DNA from: Kribbella sindirgiensis
Lineage (GTDB): Bacteria > Actinomycetota > Actinomycetes > Propionibacteriales > Kribbellaceae
DNA: 64,000 nucleotides
Assembly (NCBI RefSeq): GCF_004331435.1
Contig: NZ_SJKA01000001.1
Location: 558,001-622,000 of the forward strand
Reading direction: 5' to 3'
Part shown: piece by piece, positions 8,144-17,239 of the stretch
Layout: each line of letters begins with the position of its first letter
How positions within the stretch are numbered: position 1 is the first letter of the stretch
Notes under the pieces: model-generated
Seen by the model: only the letters and a program-made list of their open reading frames with translations
Database searches by the model: none
Told to the model about the DNA's origin: nothing
Position numbers and translations under genes: made by a program

Positions 8144-8222
8144 GTGCGGCTGCCGGCGCGCGTGAATTCGTTGCGCTTCGGTACAAGACGAGCCCTCAGC
8201 CGGGCGGGTAGCTTCCGTCGCC

Positions 8223-8759
8223 ATGAGACTCATCGAATCGACGTACATCTCACTGGACGGCATGGTGACCGGCGATGCGTTCTGGGGCGCTCAGCAAGGT
8301 TTCCAGGGCGATGCTCACAACCAGCACGCCGCGGCGTTGCTGGAGACGGCCGATGCCTTGCTGCTCGGCCGGCAGACGTACGACGTGTTCGCCACGTCGT
8401 GGCCCGAGCGGTCCGGCGAACTCGCCGACCTGATCAACCCGCTGCCGAAGTACGTGGCGTCGCGCACGCTGACCGAGGCGACCTGGAACACCGAGGTCCT
8501 GCAGGGTGACGGCGTCGAAGCGGTCGCCGAACTCAAGAAGTCCCGCGAGGGCACACTTCTGAAGTACGGCACAGGCTCCTTCAGCCGCGCCCTGGTTGAA
8601 GCAGGCCTGCTCGACGAACTCCGGCTCTGGGTTCACCCCTTCGTCGCCGGCTCCGGAGAAAGTCTCCTCGCGGGAATCTCGCCAACCCAGCTGGCCCTCG
8701 CCGCCGTGACGGAGGTCGGCAACGGTGTCGTCGTCCTGACCTACGCCCCGAAGCACTAA
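8223..8759 (+). CDS. Dihydrofolate reductase / RibD C-terminal family protein
   Basis: This 178-residue single-domain reductase of the RibD C-terminal superfamily has family-like blocks ESTYISLDGMV (5-15), ADALLLGRQTYDVFA (44-58), KYGTGSFSRALVEAGLLDELRLWVHP and VAGSGESLL. Stand-alone members of this group are common in actinobacteria and bind NADPH, but their substrates are usually unknown. It is transcribed in the same direction as the AraC gene 79 nt upstream. Confidence 0.85.
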   Translation: MRLIESTYISLDGMVTGDAFWGAQQGFQGDAHNQHAAALLETADALLLGRQTYDVFATSWPERSGELADLINPLPKYVASRTLTEATWNTEVLQGDGVEAVAELKKSREGTLLKYGTGSFSRALVEAGLLDELRLWVHPFVAGSGESLLAGISPTQLALAAVTEVGNGVVVLTYAPKH

Positions 8760-8774
8760 CGGGCAGGCCGTCCG

Positions 8775-9827
8775 TCAGGAGCGTCCTGCGGTCAGACGGC
8801 GGGTCGGTGGGACAAAGGCGGCGTGGTGGCCGCTCGGGGTGAGGGTGTGGCCCAGGCGTTTGGGGAAGCGTGGGAGCAGCCAGCGTTCCTCGGTCCGCGC
8901 AGTCGGAAAGGCGCGCGCGATCTTGGTTTCGACAGCGTCGAGATCACGCAGGCTGCGGAGCCAGAAAGTGACCGCGAGGTTGGCCCGGTTGACCACCGAG
9001 CAGCACATCCGGGTCTCCGGCATCAGGGCGAGTCCGGCACCGACCATCTCCAGCTGATGATGCGGCACGCTGAACCACACCATCACCGACGCGTTGTACC
9101 CGACAAGGTTGTGCGCGAAGTCGACCCGGGTGCGGGCCCAGGGCGCGTGCAGGATCTGCCCGATCGCACGGGTGACGGTGGCGACACTCCGGCCGATCTC
9201 GTCCGCGATCGAGGTCGCGGATCTGCGGACGTCACCGGCCAGGGCGTTGATGACGAGCTCGTGCAGACGGGTGGGTACCGCGGGCGCGTCGATGCCGGTC
9301 GCGGGGAACGCCTGCAGGGCCTTGACCTGACGTTCGCTGAGGATGCCGGGCCGCCAGCTCGTTCCTTCCTTGAAGAACGTGCGGGTGAAGTGGGTCCGGG
9401 TCCGGCGTACGCCGGGATCCGCGGCCAGCTCGATGGCGACGTAGGCGTCGACCTCGGCGACCGACGGGCAGGACAAGGTCAGGATCAGGTCGGGCCCGCC
9501 GGAGGTGCATTCGACGGTCAGCACCGACGGTGTCTTCGCGATCCCCGCGATGACGCTCTCGCGGCTGCCCGCGGTGCAGTACACCTCGACCATGGCGAGG
9601 ACGCCGGTCAGCGGATGCACCGCGGAGTCGAGGCGCCCGTCCGGGCGATCAGGATCACCCGGGCTCACCGCGAAGCACGAACTCCAGACCAGGCCGCTGT
9701 CGACGAGCCGGCTCCAGCGGCGCGACAGGGTCGACGCATCGCCGCCGACGATCGCCTCGAGCTGGGACCAACTCGCGCGCGGCCGGTGCTGTAAGGCGTT
9801 AACCAGCAGGAAATCTACGTCGTCCAC
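8775..9827 (-). CDS. Two-module Lrp/AsnC-family regulator
   Basis: The 350-residue protein contains two consecutive HTH plus ligand-binding modules. The first helix-turn-helix is near residues 3-50 (LVNALQHRPRASWSQLEAIVGGDASTLSRRWSRL) and the second near 188-235 (ATSIADEIGRSVATVTRAIGQIL). A RAM-like beta-alpha-beta region follows each. Such tandem Lrp proteins are common in actinobacteria. It is divergent from the peptide-importer operon across 181 bp and is its likely regulator. The GTG start at 9827 begins directly at the first HTH. Confidence 0.85.
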   Translation of the reverse strand: MDDVDFLLVNALQHRPRASWSQLEAIVGGDASTLSRRWSRLVDSGLVWSSCFAVSPGDPDRPDGRLDSAVHPLTGVLAMVEVYCTAGSRESVIAGIAKTPSVLTVECTSGGPDLILTLSCPSVAEVDAYVAIELAADPGVRRTRTHFTRTFFKEGTSWRPGILSERQVKALQAFPATGIDAPAVPTRLHELVINALAGDVRRSATSIADEIGRSVATVTRAIGQILHAPWARTRVDFAHNLVGYNASVMVWFSVPHHQLEMVGAGLALMPETRMCCSVVNRANLAVTFWLRSLRDLDAVETKIARAFPTARTEERWLLPRFPKRLGHTLTPSGHHAAFVPPTRRLTAGRS

Positions 9828-9876
9828 AACTCAAAATCCCCGCATGCGTCACGGCCCGCACGCAAGTTCCCTGCGA

Positions 9877-9902
9877 TGTCATGACAAGGATTTGATCGAT
9901 CA
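9877..9902. promoter_or_regulatory. Two short palindromes in the regulator/importer divergent region
   Basis: Two perfect 10-bp palindromes, TGTCATGACA (9877-9886) and TGATCGATCA (9893-9902), have centres 16 nt apart. They lie in the 181-bp gap between the Lrp-type gene and the importer operon. They are candidate regulator sites, but short palindromes can arise by chance. Confidence 0.35.
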
Positions 9903-10008
9903 CGCGGAGGGAGGAGCATCCTGAGTGCGCGGATGACAGTATCCAATGTCCAGAGCCATCCGTTCCGGCTCCGGACAGTGAGTTCTTCGACGCCCCACGG
10001 AGGATCGC

Positions 10009-11028
10009 TTGTCAGTTACGCCTGCTGTCGCTGCGCCGTCCCTGCTGCGGGTCGACGGTTTGCGGACCGAGTTCACGACCGATGAGGGTCCGGTCACCCC
10101 GGTGGACGGAGTCGGCTTCACCGTAGCGGCCGGGGAGACGTTGTGCCTGGTCGGCGAGTCCGGCAGCGGGAAGTCGGTCTCCGCCCTGTCGATCATGGGG
10201 CTGCTGGCCGGGAACGGCCGGATCACCGCGGGCTCGGTGCTGTTCGAAGGTCAGGATCTCGCCGGTCTGCCGGAGCCGGAGTTGCGCCGGATCCGCGGGC
10301 ACGCGATTGCGATGATCTTCCAGGAGCCAATGACGTCGCTGAACCCGGTGCTGACCATCGGCGACCAGTTGTCCGAAACGATGATCCTGCATCTCGGGCT
10401 GACCAAGGCGGAGGCCCGCCAACGGGCGATCGAGCTGCTGGAGAAGGTCGGCATCCCGCGGGCGGGCGCGGTCGTCGACGACCATCCGCATCGGCTGTCG
10501 GGCGGCATGCGGCAGCGGGTGATGATCGCGATGGCGCTCAGCTGCCGGCCCAAGCTGATCATCGCGGACGAGCCGACGACCGCACTGGACGTGACGATCC
10601 AGGCGCAGATCCTGCGCCTGATGCGGGAACTGAGCGCGGAAACCGGTACGGCGACGATCTTCATCACCCACGACCTCGGCGTGGTCGCGGAGATGGCCGA
10701 CCGGGTCGCGGTGATGTACGCCGGGCAGGTCGTCGAGGAGACCGACGTCTACACGCTGTTCGACCAGCCGAAGCACCCGTACACGGTCGCGCTGCTGAAG
10801 TCGATCCCGCACATCACCACCCCGGCCGGAGACCGGCTCACCCCGATCTCGGGTTCCGTCCCGAGCTTGGTGCACCTACCGGCCGGCTGCCGCTTTCGAG
10901 AGCGATGTCCACAGGCGATGGACCGCTGCGCGACGGAACTGCCGGCGCTCCAACCGCTGGCAAGCCGCAACGCGCACTCGGTCCGCTGCTGGCTGTACGG
11001 CGAAACCGGAACGGCGGTCCCGGCATGA
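10009..11028 (+). CDS. Oligopeptide ABC importer ATPase (DppD/OppD type)
   Basis: The 339-residue ATPase energises uptake of peptides or similar solutes. Walker A is GESGSGKS (about 47-54), the signature is LSGGMRQRV and Walker B is LIIADEP, followed by the H-loop THDLG. A C-terminal oligopeptide-type region ends in a four-Cys iron-sulphur-like motif (CRFRERCPQAMDRC). The TTG start is supported by GGAGG 5 nt upstream. It is first in a tightly coupled six-gene operon, and the stop overlaps the next start as ATGA. Confidence 0.93.
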   Translation: MSVTPAVAAPSLLRVDGLRTEFTTDEGPVTPVDGVGFTVAAGETLCLVGESGSGKSVSALSIMGLLAGNGRITAGSVLFEGQDLAGLPEPELRRIRGHAIAMIFQEPMTSLNPVLTIGDQLSETMILHLGLTKAEARQRAIELLEKVGIPRAGAVVDDHPHRLSGGMRQRVMIAMALSCRPKLIIADEPTTALDVTIQAQILRLMRELSAETGTATIFITHDLGVVAEMADRVAVMYAGQVVEETDVYTLFDQPKHPYTVALLKSIPHITTPAGDRLTPISGSVPSLVHLPAGCRFRERCPQAMDRCATELPALQPLASRNAHSVRCWLYGETGTAVPA

Positions 11029-12029
11029 CGGCCGTGGAGGACGTCAGCCCCTTGCTGCAGGTGCGAGATCTCCGGCGGTACTACCCGATCCGCACGGGTG
11101 TCATCGCCCGGACGGTCGGACATGTGCGCGCCGTCGACGGCGTGAGCTTCGATGTGTACCCGGGTGAGACGGTGGGCATCGTCGGCGAGTCCGGGTGCGG
11201 GAAGTCCACCACCGGGCGAGCCGTCGTCCGGCTGGAGCCGCCGACGTCGGGCTCGGTGCTGTTCGACGGGACCGATATCGCGACGCTGTCGACCGCGCGG
11301 ATGCGGCGGTTGCGGACCGAACTGCAGATGGTGTTCCAGGATCCGTACTCGTCGCTGAATCCGCAGATCCGGATCGGCGATCTGCTGGCCGAGCCGTTGG
11401 TCGCGCACAAGCGTCTCGATCGCGCCGGCGCGCGGGCGAAGGCCGCCGAGATGCTGGCCACCGTCGGACTCCCGAAGCTGTCCCTGGACCGCTATCCGCA
11501 CGAACTCTCCGGCGGGATGCGGCAACGGGTCGGCATCGCGCGGGCGCTGATGCTCGAACCGAGGCTGATCGTGTGCGACGAGCCGGTGTCCGCGCTCGAC
11601 GTCTCGATCCAGGCCCAGGTCCTGAACCTGCTCAAGGACCTGCAGGGCGAGTTCGGCCTGACCTACGTGTTCATCAGCCACGGGCTCGGCGCGATCAAGT
11701 ACATCAGCGACCGGATCGTGGTGATGTACCTCGGCAAGGTGATGGAGACCGCGACCACCGCGGAGATCTTCGCCCGCCCGAAGCATCCCTACACCGAGAT
11801 CCTGCTCGACGCCTACCCCGAACCCGACCCGCGACTGCGCGACCGGGAGCGGATCATCGTCGAAGGCGACGTACCGAGTCCGGCGAATCCTCCGCCCGGC
11901 TGCGTGTTCCACACCCGCTGCCCTTACGCACAGGACATCTGCCGGACCGAGGTTCCGTCCCTGAACGCCGCGGGAGGTGCCAGGCATCAGGTGGCCTGCC
12001 ACTTCCCGCTGGCCCAGGAGGCGAGCTGA
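11025..12029 (+). CDS. Oligopeptide ABC importer ATPase (DppF/OppF type)
   Basis: This second ATPase of the importer has 334 residues. Motifs are Walker A GESGCGKST (about 56-64), Q-loop MVFQDPYSSLNP, signature LSGGMRQRVGIARAL, Walker B LIVCDEPVSALD and a C-terminal CVFHTRCPYAQDIC cysteine motif. It pairs with the preceding ATPase as a heterodimer in this transporter class. The ATG overlaps the previous stop and its own TGA overlaps the permease start. Confidence 0.93.
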   Translation: MTAVEDVSPLLQVRDLRRYYPIRTGVIARTVGHVRAVDGVSFDVYPGETVGIVGESGCGKSTTGRAVVRLEPPTSGSVLFDGTDIATLSTARMRRLRTELQMVFQDPYSSLNPQIRIGDLLAEPLVAHKRLDRAGARAKAAEMLATVGLPKLSLDRYPHELSGGMRQRVGIARALMLEPRLIVCDEPVSALDVSIQAQVLNLLKDLQGEFGLTYVFISHGLGAIKYISDRIVVMYLGKVMETATTAEIFARPKHPYTEILLDAYPEPDPRLRDRERIIVEGDVPSPANPPPGCVFHTRCPYAQDICRTEVPSLNAAGGARHQVACHFPLAQEAS

Positions 12030-12979
12030 TGGTTTCCTACCTCATCCGGCGCATCCTGATCGGAATCCCGGTCCTGCTCGGCGTGACCCTGATCAACTTC
12101 CTGATCATCAACCTCGCGCCCGGCAGCCCGGCCGACCTGTACCTCTCCCCGACCGCGACCCCCGAGGACGTAGCCCGCACCGAGGCAGCGCTCGGCCTGG
12201 ACAAGCCCGTCTTCGTTCAGTACCTCAACTGGCTCACCCAGTTGCTGCACGGCAACCTCGGCGTCTCGTTCCAGAACCGCGAGCCGGTCACCCAGCTGAT
12301 CGCCGACCGGATCGGCCCGACCCTGCTGTTGATGGGTACGTCGCTCGTCGTCGCCTATCTGGTCGCGATCCCGATCGGGATCTTCGCGGCCCGGCGGCGC
12401 AACACGGCCGCCGACTACGGGGTCGTCGGGGCGTCGTTCCTCGGCATCTCGGTGCCGCACTTCTTCCTCGGCCTGGCGATGATCTACGTCTTCGCGCTCA
12501 CCCTGGGCTGGTTCCCGACCGGCGGCATGGTGACCCTGGGACGCGGAGGCGGGTTCGCCGACCGGGTCTCGCATCTCGTCCTGCCGGTCGTCGTGCTCGC
12601 CACCGCGGTCGCGGCCGGCATGGTCAGATACGTCCGGTCGAGCATGATCGACGCCTTCGGCCAGGACTACATCCGGACCGCGAAGGCGAAGGGCCTCGCG
12701 GCGTCGGTGATCACCAACAAGCACGCCCTGCGGAACGCGCTGATCCCGGTCGTGACGGTGATCGGGATCGACCTGTCCGCGCTGATCGGCGGCGCGATCG
12801 TGACCGAGCAGATCTTCCAGTGGCCCGGGATCGGGCTGCTGACCATCCAGTCGATCGGCGCCCGCGACTACGCCGTACTGATGGGCATCAACCTGATCGC
12901 GGCGATCGCCGTGTTCGCCGCCAACCTGCTCACCGACATCGCCTACGCGGTGGTGGACCCGAGGGTGGCCTATGCATAA
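12029..12979 (+). CDS. Peptide ABC importer permease (DppB type)
   Basis: The 316-residue inner-membrane permease has six predicted helices. The N-terminus reads MVSYLIRRILIGIPVLLGVT, typical of DppB/OppB. The cytoplasmic EAA-loop region is DYIRTAKAKGLAASVITNKHALRNALIP (about residues 211-238), which contacts the ATPases. Start and stop are coupled to neighbours (TGATG upstream, 8-nt overlap downstream). Confidence 0.93.
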   Translation: MVSYLIRRILIGIPVLLGVTLINFLIINLAPGSPADLYLSPTATPEDVARTEAALGLDKPVFVQYLNWLTQLLHGNLGVSFQNREPVTQLIADRIGPTLLLMGTSLVVAYLVAIPIGIFAARRRNTAADYGVVGASFLGISVPHFFLGLAMIYVFALTLGWFPTGGMVTLGRGGGFADRVSHLVLPVVVLATAVAAGMVRYVRSSMIDAFGQDYIRTAKAKGLAASVITNKHALRNALIPVVTVIGIDLSALIGGAIVTEQIFQWPGIGLLTIQSIGARDYAVLMGINLIAAIAVFAANLLTDIAYAVVDPRVAYA

Positions 12980-13844
12980 GCGGCTCGAGCCCGAGACCGG
13001 CCAGTCGTCCGCCCGGCTGATGTTCCGGCGGTTCCGGCGGCACCGGCTGGCGGTCGCCGGGCTGGTGATCGTCGTCCTGATGGTGCTGATGGCCGCGCTG
13101 GCGCCGCTCCTCGCGCCGCACGACCCGAACCGGATCTTCGACAAGTTCGAGTCGTCGCCGTCGGGCGCACATCTGCTCGGCACCGACTCGGTCGGGCGGG
13201 ACGTGCTCAGCCGGCTGATCTACGGTGCCCGGGTGTCGATGAGCGTCGGCGTCGGGGCGGTCGTCGTGTACGTCGTGATCGGCGTCCTGCTCGGTCTGCT
13301 CGCCGGGTACTACGGCGGCTGGGCGGACCAGGTGCTGATGCGGATCACCGACGTTTTCATGTCGTTCCCGTACTTCATGGTGATCCTGATCCTGGTCAGC
13401 GTGCTCGGGCCCAGCCTGCTCACGATCATCGTGGTGATCGGTGCGCTGGCCTGGCCGATGATCGGCCGGCTGGTGCGTGGCAGCGTGCTCTCGATCAAGG
13501 GCAGCGACTACGTGCAGGCAGCGGTCGCGCTGGGGTACCGCACGCCGCGGATCCTGTTCCGGCACATCCTGCCGAACGCGTTGTCCCCGATCGTCGTGAA
13601 CGCGACCTTCGGTGTCGCGCAGGCGATCATCCTCGAATCCGGCCTGAGCTTCCTCGGGATGGGCGTCCGCCCGCCGGCGGCGAGCTGGGGCAACATGCTC
13701 AGCGAGGCGCAGTCGATCACCGTCCTGTCCAGCCAGCCGTGGATCTGGATCCCGCCCGGCCTGATGATCCTGTTCGCCGTGCTCGCCATCAACTTCGTCG
13801 GCGACGGCCTGCGGGACTCCATGGAGTCCCGCTCCGAGACCTGA
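12972..13844 (+). CDS. Peptide ABC importer permease (DppC type)
   Basis: The 290-residue second permease has an N-terminal cytoplasmic segment and the first helix near residues 23-43. A periplasmic GTDSVGRDVLSRLIYGARVS motif is typical of DppC/OppC, and the EAA loop is DYVQAAVALGYRTPRILFRHILPNALSP. The family-typical SFLGMGVRPPAASWGNML lies near the C-terminus. It overlaps the DppB-type gene by 8 nt and is followed 27 nt later by the binding-protein gene. Confidence 0.93.
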   Translation: MHKRLEPETGQSSARLMFRRFRRHRLAVAGLVIVVLMVLMAALAPLLAPHDPNRIFDKFESSPSGAHLLGTDSVGRDVLSRLIYGARVSMSVGVGAVVVYVVIGVLLGLLAGYYGGWADQVLMRITDVFMSFPYFMVILILVSVLGPSLLTIIVVIGALAWPMIGRLVRGSVLSIKGSDYVQAAVALGYRTPRILFRHILPNALSPIVVNATFGVAQAIILESGLSFLGMGVRPPAASWGNMLSEAQSITVLSSQPWIWIPPGLMILFAVLAINFVGDGLRDSMESRSET

Positions 13845-13871
13845 TCCATCCTTTTCGAGAAGGGACCCGCT

Positions 13872-15494
13872 ATGTCTGCACGGACCACCTACCGGCTCGG
13901 CGCCGGACTGGCCGCGATCGGCCTGCTGGTGATACCGACTGCGTGTACGGGCAATGCCGGCAGCAGCGGGGGCGGCGGCGACACGCTGTACGTCGGCACG
14001 GTGAACCCACCGGCCAGCTTCAACCCGATCAACCAGTCCGACGTCGGCGGCCAGTTCGCCGTACGGTTCGCGATGGACACGCTGCTGGACCAGCCGGAGC
14101 CGCTGAAGTTCGTGCCGAAGCTGGCCGAGTCGATCGAGAGCAAGGACAACAAGACCTTCACGGTGAAGCTGCACGCCGGCGCCAAGTGGAGCGACGGGCA
14201 GCCGATCACCGCGAAGGACGTGGTGTACACGATCAACCTGATCGCCAATCGAGAGTCGCTCACCACCCTCGGCGGCAACGTCACCGCGCTCACCGGGGTC
14301 GATGCCACCGGCAAGCTTCCGAAGGGACAGACCGCCGTACCGGGGCTGACCGCGCCGGACGACACCACGGTCGTGTTCACCACGAAGACCCCGGTGGACC
14401 CGAACTACGTCAAGGAGATGATCGGCACCAAGGTGGTGATCATGCCCGAGCACACGCTGGCGAAGACCGCGCCCGCGCAGATCGACGACAGCAAGTTCGC
14501 ACAACTGCCAGACGTCACGAGCGGACCGTACAAGTTCACGAAGTACACCCAGAACGCGAGTATCGAGTACGCCGCCAACCCCGACTACTACGGCGGTGCG
14601 CCGAAGATCGCCAAGCTGATCATGAAGATCATGCCGGCCTCGAACCTGGCCGGTGAGCTGCAGACCGGGTCGATCATGATGAACTCCGGCGGCGGGATCG
14701 GGAACATCCCGTTCCAGGACCTGAAGACGGTCCAGGGGTTCAAGGACGTCAACACCAAGGTCAACCCGACGATCGGGTTCCAGACGATCCAGTTCAACGT
14801 GAAGACGTTCGCGGACCCGCGGATGCGGGCAGGCCTGGCGCACGCGATCAACCGCAAGCAGATCGTCGACGAACTGCTGCTCGGCAATGGCGAGGTCATC
14901 GACGGCCCGTACACCAGCCAGAGCCCGTTCCTGGACAAGAGCCTGAAGACCTTCAGCTACGACCCGGCGCTGGCCAAGAAGCTACTCACCGAGGCGGGCT
15001 GGGACTTCAGCCGGAAGATCAACTTCGTCGTACCGACCGGGAACAAGATCCGCGAGCGGTCGGCCGACATCCTGCTGCAGAACTTCAAGGCGATCGGCCT
15101 GAACGTCGTCCAGACCAACTACGACTTCCCGACCACGCTGGCCAAGGCACGGGCGAAGGACCACGACATGGTGCTGATGGGCCTGACCTTCAACATCGAC
15201 CCGGACGTGTCGAACATGTACTCCTCGACCGGTTCGTTCAACCTGACCGGGTACAACTCGCCGGAGAGCGACAAGCTGCTGCTGGCCGGCAAGTCCGAGG
15301 CGAAGACCGACGCCCGGCACAAGATCTACAACCAGTTGCAGGCACTGTGGCAGGCTGACATGCCGGTCCTGACGCTGTACTCCGACCACGCGGTCGCCGC
15401 GACCAGCAAGTCCGTGGCGGTCGGCGGAGCGACCCCGTTCTGGCCGGGAACCGTGGCCAACGTCGGCCAATGGGCATTCGAAGGAGCGAACTGA
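13872..15494 (+). CDS. Peptide ABC importer substrate-binding lipoprotein
   Basis: This 540-residue SBP family 5 lipoprotein would capture the substrate outside the membrane. The signal peptide ends in the lipobox IPTAC with Cys25, followed by a Gly/Ser linker. Family sequence includes AKWSDGQPITAKDVVYTINL, VTSGPYKFTKYT and a C-terminal region typical of dipeptide/oligopeptide binders. The ligand is not predictable from sequence, but the M20 amidohydrolase encoded immediately after suggests an N-acyl or amide-linked amino acid or peptide. The stop overlaps the next ATG. Confidence 0.92.
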   Translation: MSARTTYRLGAGLAAIGLLVIPTACTGNAGSSGGGGDTLYVGTVNPPASFNPINQSDVGGQFAVRFAMDTLLDQPEPLKFVPKLAESIESKDNKTFTVKLHAGAKWSDGQPITAKDVVYTINLIANRESLTTLGGNVTALTGVDATGKLPKGQTAVPGLTAPDDTTVVFTTKTPVDPNYVKEMIGTKVVIMPEHTLAKTAPAQIDDSKFAQLPDVTSGPYKFTKYTQNASIEYAANPDYYGGAPKIAKLIMKIMPASNLAGELQTGSIMMNSGGGIGNIPFQDLKTVQGFKDVNTKVNPTIGFQTIQFNVKTFADPRMRAGLAHAINRKQIVDELLLGNGEVIDGPYTSQSPFLDKSLKTFSYDPALAKKLLTEAGWDFSRKINFVVPTGNKIRERSADILLQNFKAIGLNVVQTNYDFPTTLAKARAKDHDMVLMGLTFNIDPDVSNMYSSTGSFNLTGYNSPESDKLLLAGKSEAKTDARHKIYNQLQALWQADMPVLTLYSDHAVAATSKSVAVGGATPFWPGTVANVGQWAFEGAN

Positions 15495-16678
15495 TGAGTC
15501 TCGTCGAGGAAGCCGCCGCGATCGCGCCCGGGCTGGTCGAGTTGCGGCGGGAGCTGCACCAGGTTCCCGAGGTCGGTCTCGAGCTGCCGAAGACTCAGGC
15601 TCTGGTGCTCGACGCGGTGGCCGGGTTGCCGCTGGAGATCAGCACCGGCAAGGAGCTGACTTCCGTGGTCGGCGTACTGCGCGGCGGTCGGCCCGGGCCG
15701 ACTGTGCTGCTGCGCGGTGACATGGATGCGTTGCCGGTGGTGGAGGAGACCGGGCTCGCGTACGCCGCCCAGAACGGGAACATGCACGCCTGCGGCCACG
15801 ACCTGCACACCACGGGCCTGGTCGGAGCGGCACGGTTGCTGAGTGCACATCGCGACGAGCTGAACGGGAACGTGATCTTCATGTTCCAGCCGGGCGAAGA
15901 AGGCCTCGGCGGCGCCGGGTACATGCTCCGGGAAGGTTTGCTGAACGCCACGGGCGACAAGCCGATCGCGGCGTACGCGTTGCATGTCTGGTCGCAGGCG
16001 GCGAAGGGGACGTTCCAGCTGCGTCCGGGCACGATCATGGCCAGTTCGAACCAGTTGCACATCACGGTGCACGGCAAGGGCGGGCACGGGTCGTCGCCGG
16101 ATCGGACGATCGATCCGGTGCCGGTGGTGGCGGAGCTGGTGCTCGCGTTGCAGACGTACGCGACGCGGCGGGTGAACGTGTTCGACCCGGTGGTGATCAC
16201 GGTGACGCAGCTCGAGGCGGGCGTCGCGATCAACGTCATCCCGAACACGGCGCGGCTCGGCGCGACCGTGCGGACGCTGTCGGACGCGATGCTCGAGCAA
16301 CTGACCCGCGAGCTGCCGGCGCTGGCGGAGCGGATCGCGGCCGCCCACGGATGCACGGTCGACGCGCGGCTCGACCCTCAGTACCCGGTGACGGTGAACG
16401 ACGCCGGGCGGACGGCGGAGACCGCGGAGCTCCTCACCGGCCTGTTCGGCGCGGAGCGGGTGCAGCAGCTGGACAACCCGCTGATGGGGGCCGAGGACTT
16501 CTCGATGGTGCTGCGGGAGGTGCCGGGCACGTTCGTGATGGTCGGCGCCCGGCCGGACGACGTCTCCGAGGAGGAGGCTCCGTCGAACCATTCGAGCCTC
16601 GTCCGGTTCGACGACGCGGTCCTCGCCGACCAGGCGGCCGCCCTGAGCCAACTGGCCGCCAAGCACCTGATCAGCTAG
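15494..16678 (+). CDS. M20-family amidohydrolase (hippurate/IAA-amino-acid hydrolase type)
   Basis: The 394-residue dinuclear metal hydrolase would cleave amide bonds of N-acyl amino acids. Metal-site motifs are RGDMDALPV (about 75-83), CGHDLHTTG (about 99-107), FQPGEEG (about 134-140) and a dimerisation domain with GKGGHGSSPD. The late ligand motif is MGAEDFSM. It is the last gene of the importer operon and starts inside the previous stop, implying that imported substrate is hydrolysed directly. The 3' end overlaps the convergent MarR gene by 8 nt. Confidence 0.92.
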   Translation: MSLVEEAAAIAPGLVELRRELHQVPEVGLELPKTQALVLDAVAGLPLEISTGKELTSVVGVLRGGRPGPTVLLRGDMDALPVVEETGLAYAAQNGNMHACGHDLHTTGLVGAARLLSAHRDELNGNVIFMFQPGEEGLGGAGYMLREGLLNATGDKPIAAYALHVWSQAAKGTFQLRPGTIMASSNQLHITVHGKGGHGSSPDRTIDPVPVVAELVLALQTYATRRVNVFDPVVITVTQLEAGVAINVIPNTARLGATVRTLSDAMLEQLTRELPALAERIAAAHGCTVDARLDPQYPVTVNDAGRTAETAELLTGLFGAERVQQLDNPLMGAEDFSMVLREVPGTFVMVGARPDDVSEEEAPSNHSSLVRFDDAVLADQAAALSQLAAKHLIS

Positions 16679-17144
16679 CCGGTCCCGCGAGGTGGGTGTT
16701 GACCCGGTTGAGGAGCGCGAACAACTGGTCACGCTCCTCGCGGGTCAGCGGCGCGGTGATGTGGGCGTTCACCCCGGCGAGCACCTGATCCAGTTCGGCG
16801 AGCCGTCGTACACCGCTGTCCGTGATCGTGATGACGTTGCGGCGCTTGTCGGCGGGGTCCGGCGTACGGCGGATCCAGCCGCCGTCGGCGAGCTCGTTCA
16901 GGACGGCGACGAGATCGCTCTTGTAGACGCGGGCGCGGCCGGCGAGGGCAGATTGGCTCGCCGGGCCGAACTCGGCGAGCGCGGCGAGCACCACGAAGTG
17001 GTCCTTGTGGGCGCCGACGGCCCGGAGCGCGTCGCCGGAGGCGCGGGCGGTCTGTGCCGCCGTCAGCCCGACCAGGCGTGACAGCTGCGCCTTGATGCGC
17101 TCCGGCGTCTCGGCGCCGTGGTCGAAACGCAGCTCGTCCTCCAT
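16671..17144 (-). CDS. MarR-family transcriptional regulator
   Basis: The 157-residue winged-helix protein has a DNA-binding region around residues 45-105 (HFVVLAALAEFGPASQSALAGRARVYKSDLVAVLNEL, wing with RTPDPADKRRNVITIT) and flanking dimerisation helices. The ATG at 17144 is chosen over earlier in-frame codons because those would run through the operator region. It is divergent from the SnoaL-like gene and separated from it by two GTTAG-N5-CTAAC sites, so autoregulation plus control of that gene is likely. The ligand is unknown. Confidence 0.88.
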   Translation of the reverse strand: MEDELRFDHGAETPERIKAQLSRLVGLTAAQTARASGDALRAVGAHKDHFVVLAALAEFGPASQSALAGRARVYKSDLVAVLNELADGGWIRRTPDPADKRRNVITITDSGVRRLAELDQVLAGVNAHITAPLTREERDQLFALLNRVNTHLAGPAS

Positions 17145-17166
17145 GGCGTCAGCATACGCCGCTTGC

Positions 17167-17222
17167 GTTAGTCGGACTAACGATCTATCTTCATTGGTAA
17201 CGCCAACGTTAGTACGCCTAAC
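17167..17222. promoter_or_regulatory. Twin MarR-type operators
   Basis: Two sites of identical geometry, GTTAG-N5-CTAAC, lie at 17167-17181 and 17208-17222, with centres 41 nt apart (about four helical turns). The first extends to 8-bp perfect arms (CGTTAGTC/GACTAACG). They fill the divergent region between the MarR gene and the SnoaL-like gene, so one regulator probably binds both. Confidence 0.75.
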
Positions 17223-17239
17223 CATTCGAGGAGTTCGTG

